DNA of 64,000 bases from Onchocerca volvulus (lineage: Eukaryota > Nematoda > Chromadorea > Rhabditida > Onchocercidae), in contig HG738138.1 of the NCBI GenBank assembly GCA_000499405.2, positions 8,120,888-8,184,887 of the forward strand. Reading direction: 5' to 3'. Below the pieces are notes generated by a model, which saw only the letters and a program-made list of their open reading frames with translations, was not told where the DNA came from and ran no database searches. Of this stretch, positions 24,532-36,619 are shown in pieces; the stretch's first letter is position 1; every line of letters begins with the position of its first letter. A program made the translations under genes and the position numbers.

Positions 24532-27085
24532 ATGGCCGAAGAAAGCGTGGTCTGTGGGGATGACAACATACGGATTGTCTCCAATTTCCTTCTGCATTCT
24601 CCTCCTGGAGAGTTTAATGAGGTTTTGATTCAAGCATATTTTAATTTGTTGTCACATCTGACATTGAGAACATCGCACTGAAAACTCTGAGTGCCTTAAC
24701 AGTTTCACTACATGTGTAATCTGGGGCATTGTTACTTCTGCTGGCGGTTCTTCTTGCATCTTAAATGATAAAACACAGTTTGATAAATGACAATTTTAAA
24801 TTTTTGGAAAGTATAGAGCTTAAATTTTCGATATAAGTCATAAATGAGAAATTAGATCTTCTTCCTAATACGGTAGATGTTTCGCCATAATGCGATCATC
24901 AATGCAGGGACATGTCTGTTTTAAACGACTTTTGACAACTCAAATTATTTCAAATTATTTTGTTTTTCCTCCTACCGGTTAGGATATCAGTTGTTCAGGT
25001 TGGTGAGCCTCAGCTGACTAACATGCAGCAGTGCTAATGCGGTCTGTACAAGGATCTCTGGAATATTTTCCTTTGTGCTTCAACATTTGTTGGATATATT
25101 CCTGGATTATGGTATCCTTGTTAGATTCAGCTGCTGACAGCGAAATTTGTTTGTTTTCCAAAAAATGCTTGAACTAAAAGAGTATTTGGAAAATTTTGTT
25201 TTTTGGATTTGTCTATATATTGAAATATTATAGCCTTTTTCATAGGTTTTTAACGATGTGCGTATGTTGCTAAATAATGATGTACTATTGAAAAATGGCT
25301 GTGCAGCAGCATTTGCACAATACAACAAGGAGCAATTTATCCCTGTTAAACTGGAAAGTGTTGATAAACAGGTATCACTTTAACTTATGAGATTAGAAAT
25401 CTAGTTTATCTTTGTTTTAATATTCTCATGCACTAATTTTAACTTTCAGAAGTGAAAATTTTAGTTTTCGGAATTTACTGCAGTTTATTCTTTTAACAGT
25501 TTCGATTGCCGTTTTGTGAGAAATGATCCAGCTTGAAATGTTGAATCTTATTTCTTATTTCATTATGCTGTAAGGTACGTTTTAAAACACTGAGAATCTT
25601 TTTTTATTAATTGCAGAGGTGTTGGAGAATTTAGCTGAGAATCCACTAGTATAAAATTGAAATTCATATGTATTAGAAAGTCTATAAAGTTTGGGTTGCA
25701 GACTTTAATCACACCATTCAATGAAATGCCGAATGGACGATTTTACGATCCTAGATCAAGAAATTCATTCAAATATGAACATTTGCGGAAAGAAGCTACA
25801 GATATTCAAGCGGAAAGCGCAAATGACGTCAGTTGTGAAACTTGGCGCAAAGCAGTACAAGAGGTTTAGTGTTTGAAATTCATGTAATTAATTGTCGCTC
25901 CTGATACAGTAGTTTCTTAATTGTTTGGGGGTTCACAAAAAATACTAGAAGTTATATGCTAAAATGAAAAAGTTGGTCAAATCTTTGTGGAAACTTAAAA
26001 ATCAAGAAATATGTGATACTTCGAGACTTTCAGAAGGCTTGGCACAAATGATACCAACCAATCGACGCGAGTTTTTTCTTTGTGTTTTAAACAAATATTT
26101 ATTTTGTGTTTTAAATATTGGAACTGATCATTTAGGAAGCCGACAAATACATCGAAAGCCATTACGAAGATACGGGTATAACAGCAGTATTTGTGAACAA
26201 CGACTCATTGACTTTGTGTATCGAAAGTCATCGTTATCAACCCAAGAATTTCTGGTGAAATACTGTCATTGATTATTTTGCTGTATAATTGATGGAACAG
26301 TTAATCAATTCAAGAATTGCTATGAATTTTAAATTCATTAACAATATTAGCCATTCAATGAAGATGATACGTTAAGATTATCAATACTAATTTTAAATTT
26401 CAGTATATAATGAAGTATTTTTTCACATACACAGTTACAAATATAACATTGAGCGAAGGAACTACCTTTAGAAAGATCCATACAATAGATATTTTGTGTA
26501 TTACCTGTTTTAACTGCCACAGGAATGGGCGGTGGCGTTCACAATGGACATTACCTATTGCGGATGGCAGAAACGAACACTGCGAAATTAAGGGCGTTAT
26601 TAAAGTACATGTGCATTATTATGAAGATGGCAATGTTCAACTTGTCTCGACAAAGGAAACATCTGCCAAAATTACATATACCGTTAGTTTTTTAAGTCTG
26701 TTTTGCATATCGGTGGTATGGAGAAAGGGAAAAGGAGAAAGAAAATGATTCCAGAATTAATTTCCAGGCTGATTTCGCGCAAACCGCAAAAGTTGTATTT
26801 AAAATCATTTGGGAGGAAGAATCGAAATATCAGGCAAGTTCCTGTTTTCTTAACAGCTATTATTGAATGATAGCATAGCAAAGATATTTGCAATAAGAAC
26901 TTAGAGAACTGCTTTTAAAATAATATTTGGGATATTATTTTCAGGATGCGGTCCAAGAAAATTACCAACAAATGTCCGCCACAACATTCAAAGCTCTACG
27001 ACGTCAGTTGCCCGTAACGGGTGTGAAATTTGATTGGAACAATACACATACGTATCGAATCAGTAAAGACTTGAAACCACAATGA
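24532..27085 (+). CDS. cap-1: F-actin capping protein subunit alpha, 7 exons
   Basis: With the beta subunit it caps barbed ends of actin filaments. Exons 24532-24621, 25246-25371, 25702-25863, 26136-26254, 26523-26682, 26768-26833 and 26945-27085 give 287 residues, the usual length (about 280-286). Family hallmarks are [20 protein letters not shown] near the start, [41 protein letters not shown], the signature [13 protein letters not shown], and near the C-terminus [20 protein letters not shown]. All phases agree. Intron 6 starts with GC instead of GT (CAG/GCAAGT), a known minor class. The symbol follows the C. elegans name for the alpha subunit. Confidence 0.96.
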
Positions 27086-28624
27086 TTGTTTATGCAATAA
27101 GAATGGTGCTTTTTCTGCAATGATTTTTGGTATTTTTAAACAATATTGATATATTGACATTTTCATATATTTGACAACTTCCTTGTTTTTGATGTAAATC
27201 CGTAATAAGCAAGATAAAAATCGCATTTTACAAACGCTTCTGGATTATTAATACTGGAATTTGGATTAACGCTTCCGATGGCTGAACTTTAATTTAACGA
27301 TTTAAGTCATAATTTAGTTGTAGAACTTTTTATACCTGACTGGAAATTAAAGTCGTTAAATTGGCAAGACATGTAATGACTGTAACGGTATAAATTGATA
27401 AAACATTCAATAGTGCTGGTTTGTTGGTATATTGACCATTTCAAATTTTTCTTGATTGCAAAATAACCATTCATTTCGATAGCCATTGGGCCAAAAAAGA
27501 ACCTGTTACGAAACATATTTATTGGCCTACAAGCTTTATTCCAAGTTTCTTTATTTTATTTGTTGTTGTTTTATTTCTTAGATTTTGTCAACAGAAATCT
27601 AATATGTATAATCAGCATCTGCGAAAAGTGTTGACTTGGTTGGAATTGAATTTGATTCAAGAATCGTTTTGCAAACATTCAAATCTTCCGAAAGTATTAG
27701 GCTGTGTTACCAGGAGGCGTTTATTAGTTCTGCCTTGGGTTCGAATGTCCTGTTTATTCACTAAAATTTTCAAAAAATGTCAGGTTTTGTCCAGACAATT
27801 CATATGCATTACTTTGCTGTCATTAACTAGAGTTATGTATCTCAAATAGTTTCATCTTGTTTCTCTCCTTATTTTGTTTAATATGGCTTATGGCAGTTTG
27901 CTTAGGCTGCTGCCATTTTCCACTAATTTTCATAGTAATGGTATTCATAAAGACATATACTTTGGGAATTTCACACAACACTTTTTTATCCGATTCCGTG
28001 CATAAAGTCTCAGAAATCGTAAACATGAGCCGTCAGCTGTTCCAATTTCATATGCAAATGAATTCTTATCGTTACTTTTTTTTAAAACAATAATTCATTG
28101 TTTAGAATCTGCGCAAAATTTCGTGTTTACTGCCCGACCACTTTGGTGATGACTTGAATTACCACTTTTTCTCTTTCGAAAATAGATTGTTGATTAAACT
28201 TTTATTGGCTTTTTTGTTAAATATTGTTAAATATTTCCATTCAGCCAACACTTGATTATTCGATAGACAATGGTACCAAATGGTGAAATGTAATGAAACT
28301 GATGTTTTGTACTTAGTTTAGCGTAATTCTTCATTATTGGGTCAGAAACTGTGTTTCCATGAGCTTTTTTTATATTGCCAGTGTGCATCTTACAATTCAT
28401 TCTAGCAAATTATAATCTAAAGAATTCAATTTTTCAAAACTCATGAGAAAGGGGAAAAAAAAAAAAAGAAACAGCACGCAAAGTTCGACAACATAACCTT
28501 GTGTGACCGTTTGGCGACTGCGTGACAAGCGTACATAAAACTTCCATTTTTTCTACCTATTTGGAAACGGAGATGAATCCGGGAATAACTGCAAGACATT
28601 AATTCATTCACTTAAAAATTTTAG
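27086..28624. other. Stretch without a supported gene
   Basis: 3' flank of the capping-protein gene, then A+T-rich sequence. It must contain, or be an intron before, the exon preceding the LIM exon at 28625, but I could not find a CxxC-bearing partner exon here. Confidence 0.5.
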
Positions 28625-28695
28625 TAATGTTCATGCCCGTGACTATTGGCATCATGAAAGATGTATGCTGTGTTTGGCATGTAGTTATACCAGTT
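28625..28695 (+). CDS. Isolated exon with the second half of a LIM zinc finger
   Basis: Bounded by AATTTTAG and a GTAGGT donor, 71 bases, entering in phase 2 and leaving in phase 1. It encodes 23 whole codons, NVHARDYWHHERCMLCLACS then YTS. The spacing H-x2-C-x2-C-x2-C, preceded by an aromatic-Trp, is the central LIM zinc-binding pattern, as in LIM-homeobox and LIM-only proteins. The first CxxC pair and the rest of the finger should lie on flanking exons; none was found within several kilobases, so the gene has large introns, uses unrecognised exons, or is a remnant. Which LIM protein it belongs to cannot be told. Confidence 0.55.
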
Positions 28696-28811
28696 GTAGG
28701 TATTACCAGAGGTGTCTACTAAATGACTGTATTTCGATCTAGATCTGAGTTGAATACATGATAACAGTTAAATTTTTGGAAAATCAGTGTTCAATATGAT
28801 AAAAAGTAATT

Positions 28812-30332
28812 TTAATTTACGACGACAAAATCCTTGCCGTGAGATAATAATTCATGCTGCATCAATGCATGAAACGTTGGGTTTAGTAAATAAAATTTTA
28901 ATGATGTCATGCATGTTGGATGATATCTGTACGTTTCAAACCACTTGATAATTGCTAGCACCTGCAAAAAAACTTCAGAAAAACAAGTTAGAGTAATTAG
29001 ACCGAAAATCCCATCGCTCCATATTTGATCAGAGAATCGGTTTAAATTAGAATTTGAGTTTCAAATGTTAATTTGTGCAAACTGCTTGAGCAATTTGAAC
29101 TGATTTTAAAATCCAAAGAAACCTTAGCAATTAGGTTCTTTTTCGTGTTGCCCTGTAGCATCATCATTGCCTCTTGTGCGGAGATGACCTGTCGTCCAAA
29201 TTTTTTTTTTTTTTTCAGTTGACCATGATAACTATCCATACCCCTATATTTTAAAACATCCAAACATTGAAGTGAGAAACCATAAATCGAGAATTACAAG
29301 CTTTTTTCTATTGATCTCATGGTAAAAATAATAGGAAGAAAGAAGGGATAACAGTTGAATTTTAAACAGATTTTTGCAAACGTCATTCCTCGGCATTAAT
29401 TTGTTGTTGATAGCATTAGGTGCTGTATACAACACAAAACATTCCAAAAATTTGATAAGAACAATCAAATGAACACATCGCTGATCTGAATTATCTGTAA
29501 TATCAAAAAGTATGGATTTCTGCTTCAGTAATCCAAATTACTCTTATCCTAGCTTCTCTTGGATTTCTGCAAAATAATTTTTGCATATTTTGCAAGTTGC
29601 AACAAAAGCTCAAACAAGAAGAGAACTTAGTCGCAAGCTGCACTTTTTCAATGGTGGATCTTCTATACAACGCCCTCCGATTACTGTTTAAAAAAAATCG
29701 TCTTTTTTACATCTTATAATGTTACAAATTTACTGAAGTATTCAATGAGTCCTGCGATTTCAAAAGATTAGCATATGTTGGTCATGAAAGCTAAAAATAA
29801 TCAGAGAAGAACAGCAATTGCAACTCCAGTTGATATAATTCAAAATTCTTTATAACTAATGAATGACCGTCAAGTCTACGACATATTTCGCAGATAAATT
29901 AAGATCTTCGGAGCAGTCGCCTTGTTCCAGAAATCTTATCATTATCATGGCTGATAAGTTTCGTTTTTATATGGGAATCCGAAAAAATGGTTGAATTGAA
30001 TAAACTAAAACCAAATCTGATATCATAAGTGGAAAGAGTGACAAAATAAGATTTGGAGAGAGAGCTATAATCAGAATTGCTTCCAATCTTGGCAAATGAT
30101 GTAAAATGAAATCCCACATAGTCAGTACAGTTACTCGACAATATGTATCTTCAGAGAAAGCTGTACAGAAACTGTTCACAAATGGTAACATTCTCATGAA
30201 AATGGCATTCAAATTCAACTGAAGAAATTCTTAAAGATCGATAATTAATGTCTAATTTCCCTCTTTCCTCATTTTCCATAGTTTGTAGTGATTTTTCACT
30301 TCGCACAAGAGATAAAGATTATAACCTAAGCA
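28812..30332 (-). CDS. Exons of an unrecognised gene (C-terminal end)
   Basis: The last three exons, 29382-29494, 29123-29188 and 28812-28961, join in phase to 108 residues plus stop, including FLECFVLYTAPNAINNKL, VISAQEAMMMLQGNTKKNLI and AIIKWFETYRYHPTC. Upstream are a 69-codon exon at 30012-30218 (NLNAIFMRMLPFVNSFCTAF, RVTVLTMWDFILHHLPRLEA), a 27-codon exon at 29868-29950 (MIMIRFLEQGDCSEDLNLSA) and possibly 30300-30332. Phases between 30012, 29868 and 29494 do not join directly, so at least one small exon is missing. The leucine-rich helical text suggests an all-helical repeat protein, but I do not recognise the family. The 5' end is unknown. Confidence 0.55.
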
Positions 30333-31439
30333 CTGAAAAAAAGTTTTTTATGACGCATAGAACAAGTAAAGAAACTCCCCACATAAACAAAAAGAATCTC
30401 CTTGCTTAACAAAGAAATTTTATACGTATTAAAAGAAAATGCAACATGTATCAGAGAAATGTGATCGCAGACTATATAAAATTCTGAGACGAATTTCCTT
30501 CATTTCGTGACAATTAGTTCGAACATGAAAAATTCGTCCTGGAACATACAGCATCTGTGGAAGAGATTTGTCACAGATTTTGATTGGCGCTTTTTAAATT
30601 GACGGTATTTTCGGGAGGTGGTATTGCTAGTGCTGGAGGTGGGCTTTATGAGTCTCTGTTTCTATTTTTCAATGTGCAAGTTTCTGTGTAATCGAAAAAT
30701 TAAATTTATTTACGGCTTATTTGACAGAAATTCAATGGAACGCAGTTTGTTTGTATAATCACTTCGTTCATTGAAGTTTCAAGACTAACTTGAAAAATTC
30801 ACTGGTGACGTATAGTGCGTTCGAAAATCTCATAAAAGTCAGGACTAAGCATAGCATTTTACTATCGGCAGAGCTTTTATCCTTTAATGAGAGATCTCAT
30901 ACTAGGTGTTAATAGCTAGTTACGGGAAATAGGTCATCTTGTAATCTTTGACTTCTAGAGCTCCAGTGGATATCTTCATATTATTTTGGACGAGTACGAG
31001 TGAAATCTGCTTTCAAAATTTTCTGTTTTTGCATAATACTGCTAATAAGATGAACCTGAAGTTTGATCAGCATTTGACAACTTTGTCCGACTATTCAGCG
31101 ATACATCACTGCGGAAAATGAAAATCCCTCCTCCTCCGGTACAGACCTGATTCTCGGCAATCACGTAGCGCGAGTCTGTCATATTTGGAAGTATGTTGAT
31201 ACATGACATTTTTTTAATGAGTTCGCATTCTCTTGATTACTATTGTGCGTTTTTAAATCAGCAGAACTTCTACGAAGAATGTGCAAGTGGGGTTTGCTTC
31301 GAAATGAAATTTGGATCAACTTCATGATGTTGACTTGACCTGTGAAACCTGAAATGCAATGCGTTGAATGATTTAAGCATTCCTTCAGCGTCTTTCAAGA
31401 AGGCGATCCAGAAGTTTAAATTATATCTTCTTACTAGAT

Positions 31440-32530
31440 GTTTTCAGTGCTTGAGCTCAAGGATACCATACATGATTGATGATATGGGAAAGTGCTATAG
31501 TAATTCGTCATGATTTGAAAATGGGTTCAAACGGAAAGCATAGCGGATTAAAATGCCAAAAATCGATGGGATGAAGAGAAGATCTCTTTTTCTAGAACAT
31601 TGATGATATGTTGAAGTTGATCAGAACTGACTGATCTCATGATTCTTATGAATCTTATTTAGTAGTAGTTAGTGAATGTTCACTGACGTTGACAAATGTT
31701 CCAAAGACTGTCGACACTGGCTAAATGCTGCTTCGGTTGTCTAGAGCTATATATAACGTTGTCTCCCCCGACTTCTTTAAACACACTTTAAAGAAGTCGG
31801 AGATGATGCTTTACATGGCTCACAACATCGGACATTATCATAAAAGAGAAGAATGGTTAGCTCTCTACAAACGTCTTGGATCTAATGGATTTTGAACTCA
31901 TTACTGAAAAATAGATTAGTATTGTTCTACGCGATCACTTCCTGGAAATATGTTCGGAATCGTGGAGCTTCAATTCAGCAAAAGTAATATAAAATTAATG
32001 TGAAATTTAAGTATACATGGGATGAACGGATCAGAACAAAGCTATGAAAGCCGTAATATGGATTGTAGGAAAAGTTTTTTGTGGTGTAACAGAGACAGAT
32101 CCTCTTGTAAAAAATTTTATTGATTGATGGAAGAGTGATTCTTCATAATAAACAATTATTTAAGAATATTCAAGCAAATTGATCACTGGGTTATTCTTAT
32201 CTTTGTTGCTCGTAGAGAAGACTGCTCCTCGATTGAATTGTCGAACTGTTGTGTCGCTTTGGGTTCTGCACCATTGCTGTTATTGCTAGTTGCTATTGCT
32301 GCGTCGTTGTAAAAACTCCGAACTTGAGCTCGAATTCGATTTCGAACTACTTCAGCTCCAAAATCCGGACCTTTCAAATCTTCTTGGGGCTCCTTCTCCT
32401 TTCTTAATCTTCAACATGTCGCCTTATGATTGGTCGACCTCACATTGTTCATCTATAGATCGGAGAGTTTTGGCGCAAATATGTTTATCGGCTTGTTGGT
32501 CTTTTTGAAATTATGCCAAGCCACAATACT
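31440..32530. repeat. Dispersed repeat family, copy A
   Basis: Diverged but collinear with about 51440-52300. Matching landmarks include gctat...tggattg.ag..acaga (32040 vs 51803), ttattctt.ctttg.tgct.gtagagaag (32190 vs 51942), cctcgatt (32227 vs 51982), ctccttct.ctttctaatct-like text (32393 vs 52122) and ttggcg.aaatatgtttatcg (32470 vs 52171). It carries a short Q/N-rich minus-strand frame (32183-32377), not conserved in copy B. The element class is unknown. Confidence 0.65.
31768..31800. repeat. Perfect inverted repeat (14-bp stem, 5-nt loop)
   Basis: CCGACTTCTTTAAA at 31768-31781, loop cacac, then TTTAAAGAAGTCGG at 31787-31800. The arms are exactly complementary. It sits inside repeat copy A. 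Confidence 0.95.
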
Positions 32531-32814
32531 CCTTGTTTACAATAATTGTCTTGGTGCTGTTTGGCCTTTAACGTCTCCTGTTTATTATGGTCAACATCAT
32601 CCCGCTATTTGATCTTTAGAGGTTCCTATATACATCTAATTACATCTTATCTGGCGTTTATGTTAGCCATTTTTATTGTGTGATTAGCAGCATTCATTCA
32701 TTTGAGTCAATCGGAATCGTTTAAATTTTTTTTTGCAAAAAACGGTACATTCATTTTATTCGACTGTTACTTATCAAGAATACTTAAACTTATTGGGCTT
32801 CTACCTACTTTCAG

Positions 32815-33053
32815 CTGCAATTGCAGCAGTAGCAAAGGAAAAAAAAAAGACGACGGCTATTACAACTCATTTTGCTTACAATGTCACTTTATTTCTGTTA
32901 AAACATTTCAAATTACTTGATGTTTGTCCTTTTGGTGGGGGTAGCTGCGTAGTGCTAGAAGTGTCGAATATCCTTTTCGTCTTTCTCTGTGCCCTGAACT
33001 GTGGCGCCTTTTTTATGCTAATAGTGACATTACATAAAGAGCGATGGTGCCAA
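32815..33053 (+). CDS. Candidate exon with a hydrophobic segment
   Basis: Between a good acceptor (CTACTTTCAG) and a strong donor (CAA/GTGAGTATG), 239 bases stay open in one frame (79 codons). It includes a possible transmembrane stretch NILFVFLCALNCGAFFMLIV and several cysteines. There is no homology I can name and no partner exon found. It could be chance. Confidence 0.3.
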
Positions 33054-35020
33054 GTGAGTATGTAAAGCGATGCTCCGATCTATTGTTATATTGTACTTTT
33101 GGCTATTACAAGACCCAATGGCATGTGTTCTAAATAATGAATGCTTCAAATACTCATTTACAGTTATAACAGAAGGCTGTTAAAAAAACCATGAGAAGAG
33201 ATTTCAAAATTTCGAACTAGTAATATTCGTTATACTGAATGGGCCAATTAAAGCTAATCGAAATGCATTTGCTTCTTAAATATCTCACATCTTATGTTTT
33301 CTTTCATTCTTTTTATGTCTAAACTGGTTTTAACATTAAATCAACAAGTGACAACCATTATGGTAGTGTTTTATTTAATAAATGGAAATCTATTAAATTA
33401 AAAAGTTCTTATGCCAAAATATCCAGTTTTTTGCTCTAAAACCAAAATTATAATAACCGAGAAAGCATTCATATTCCCACCCAAGAAGTCTTCCGTTATA
33501 TATACTTATTCTCTTACTTATGCAAATGTAGAATTTTTCTAAAGATTTTTTCATTTAAGAAAGCATAAAACAATATTTTATTAGTATTAGCATAAGTGTG
33601 ACTCTGATGCAAACTTAATTAGATGATGAGTGGAAGTGCTCTGGTATTGCTGCTTAGAGCATTTATAATGCTTAGATATAGCTTTATTATTTCAAAATTC
33701 TCTGTTTTCGCTGAGAAGAGGTAAAACACCTTATTATTGCAGTTTCCGCAAAAGGAGGAAGCATATCATGCATTCTGTTAAAGCGCTTGCAAAAAAATTA
33801 TGACTATAGTAATACGTTCTTAGATTATTTATGCAAATTAATGTATTATGAGAAGCTGGTTGATTTAGACCTCTTCTCACTTGTTCCTAGCTCTTTTTCA
33901 TGTATTGTGATATCTCGAGATAAGAAAAAATTTGAAATCAAGATTACTCATACCATATGCACAGACACTCGAAAATAGTACTCGCTTACAATTTTCGTTG
34001 GATATCTCGATATCTTTGATTTGTTTAACATCGAGATCTCTCTGACTTTGAAATTTCGCAGAACTATTACCGATAATGTAGAATGGTATTTCTAAATGAA
34101 TCCAGATTTTGCACAGTGAGTGTGCTGTTGTAGTCCAAGGGCCAATATAAGAAGTTGGGCTTATTTGAAGATGTGACGTAACATTTCCACGTAATAAGGA
34201 AGCTACGATTCATTGTTAAAATGGTTTAAGACTGGGATTTTGCGGTCATTGGTATAAGAATTTCATTTAACAGCATATTTCCAGACGTTATGAAAAAGTT
34301 GTGGTGAAAGTCTTGAAATTTGAAAAAAAAAAATGTAATGGTAAGGTTCAACTTGTTTCTGACTCCATACTCTATTCATACACCAAATTTCGTTGTATTT
34401 GAAGGATAATAAGTCCAGATTTATAATCATATAGTAATAAAGTAATATTTGATATCCAAAGATTAATTCGACCATAATTTTCATGACATTGGAGAATTGT
34501 AACACATTTATTTGATATCTTTTTCTCAGTAATATCTACCCAGTATGAAAATTGTAATAAAATTCTATTCTTGGACCAAAGATGCTGGACACGTTTTTCC
34601 GAAAGTGTATTACATTAGTTGCTGAAATTTTCTTTTTTTTAGTTCTCAAATTAGAATGCAAAGTTTGAGTGATATTTTTTGAATTTCATATTAGAAAGAA
34701 AATATTGAATGTGGTAAGAAATTATGTATTCACTAAATCATTTTCTAGACCTATAGAGTCTTTTTTGGCTTTGCATTGGAATTTTCTGTGTTTTATTGTT
34801 GTATGGTTTGCAAGGTATTATTCCGTTCAAATAGTTTTGTTTTTTTGTTTTTTTGAACATTGTTTCCGATTTTTCATTTTAGTTTTTTCCGAATAATTTC
34901 TCTTTTATTCTAAAATGTTTTTCATTTGAAAAATACAGCATCAAGTTATAGTCGATTTCAGGAATACTTTCAACTTCCTATACTGTCTATTTGAATTCAT
35001 TTTATTTTTGGACCGCACAG

Positions 35021-35031
35021 TTTTCCAGACG
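35021..35031 (+). promoter_or_regulatory. Trans-splice acceptor before Rap1 start
   Basis: TTTTCCAG ends at 35028, three bases upstream of the ATG at 35032. A spliced leader would be added here, giving a three-base 5' UTR. Confidence 0.65.
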
Positions 35032-36519
<1,488 letters not shown>

Positions 36520-36613
36520 TGTCCATATATTCTTTAAAATTGATGGTGTTCTTCCCGAAGAGTTTTCTCTCCTGGATAGTCAATGCTGTTGAATATACGC
36601 CCTGAATATACAC

Positions 36614-36619
36614 AATAAA
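36614..36619 (+). terminator. Polyadenylation signal of Rap1
   Basis: AATAAA, 95 bases downstream of the Rap1 stop codon, with T-rich sequence following. Confidence 0.75.

Larger units (their letters stand above)
30333..35020. other. Long stretch with repeat sequence and little coding signal
   Basis: Contains the hairpin at 31768, a dispersed repeat (about 31440-32530) and one candidate exon (32815-33053). The remaining A+T-rich sequence shows no gene I can support. Part may be the 5' region or introns of the minus-strand gene ending at 28812. Confidence 0.5.

Noticed and set aside
24331..24633. 100-codon minus-strand frame overlapping the capping protein start
   Set aside because: Antisense shadow of a confirmed exon, with no splice or domain support.
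27700..27760. ggttcgaat motif suggesting a tRNA T-loop
   Set aside because: No cloverleaf can be folded around it; no tRNA or rRNA gene was found anywhere in the window.
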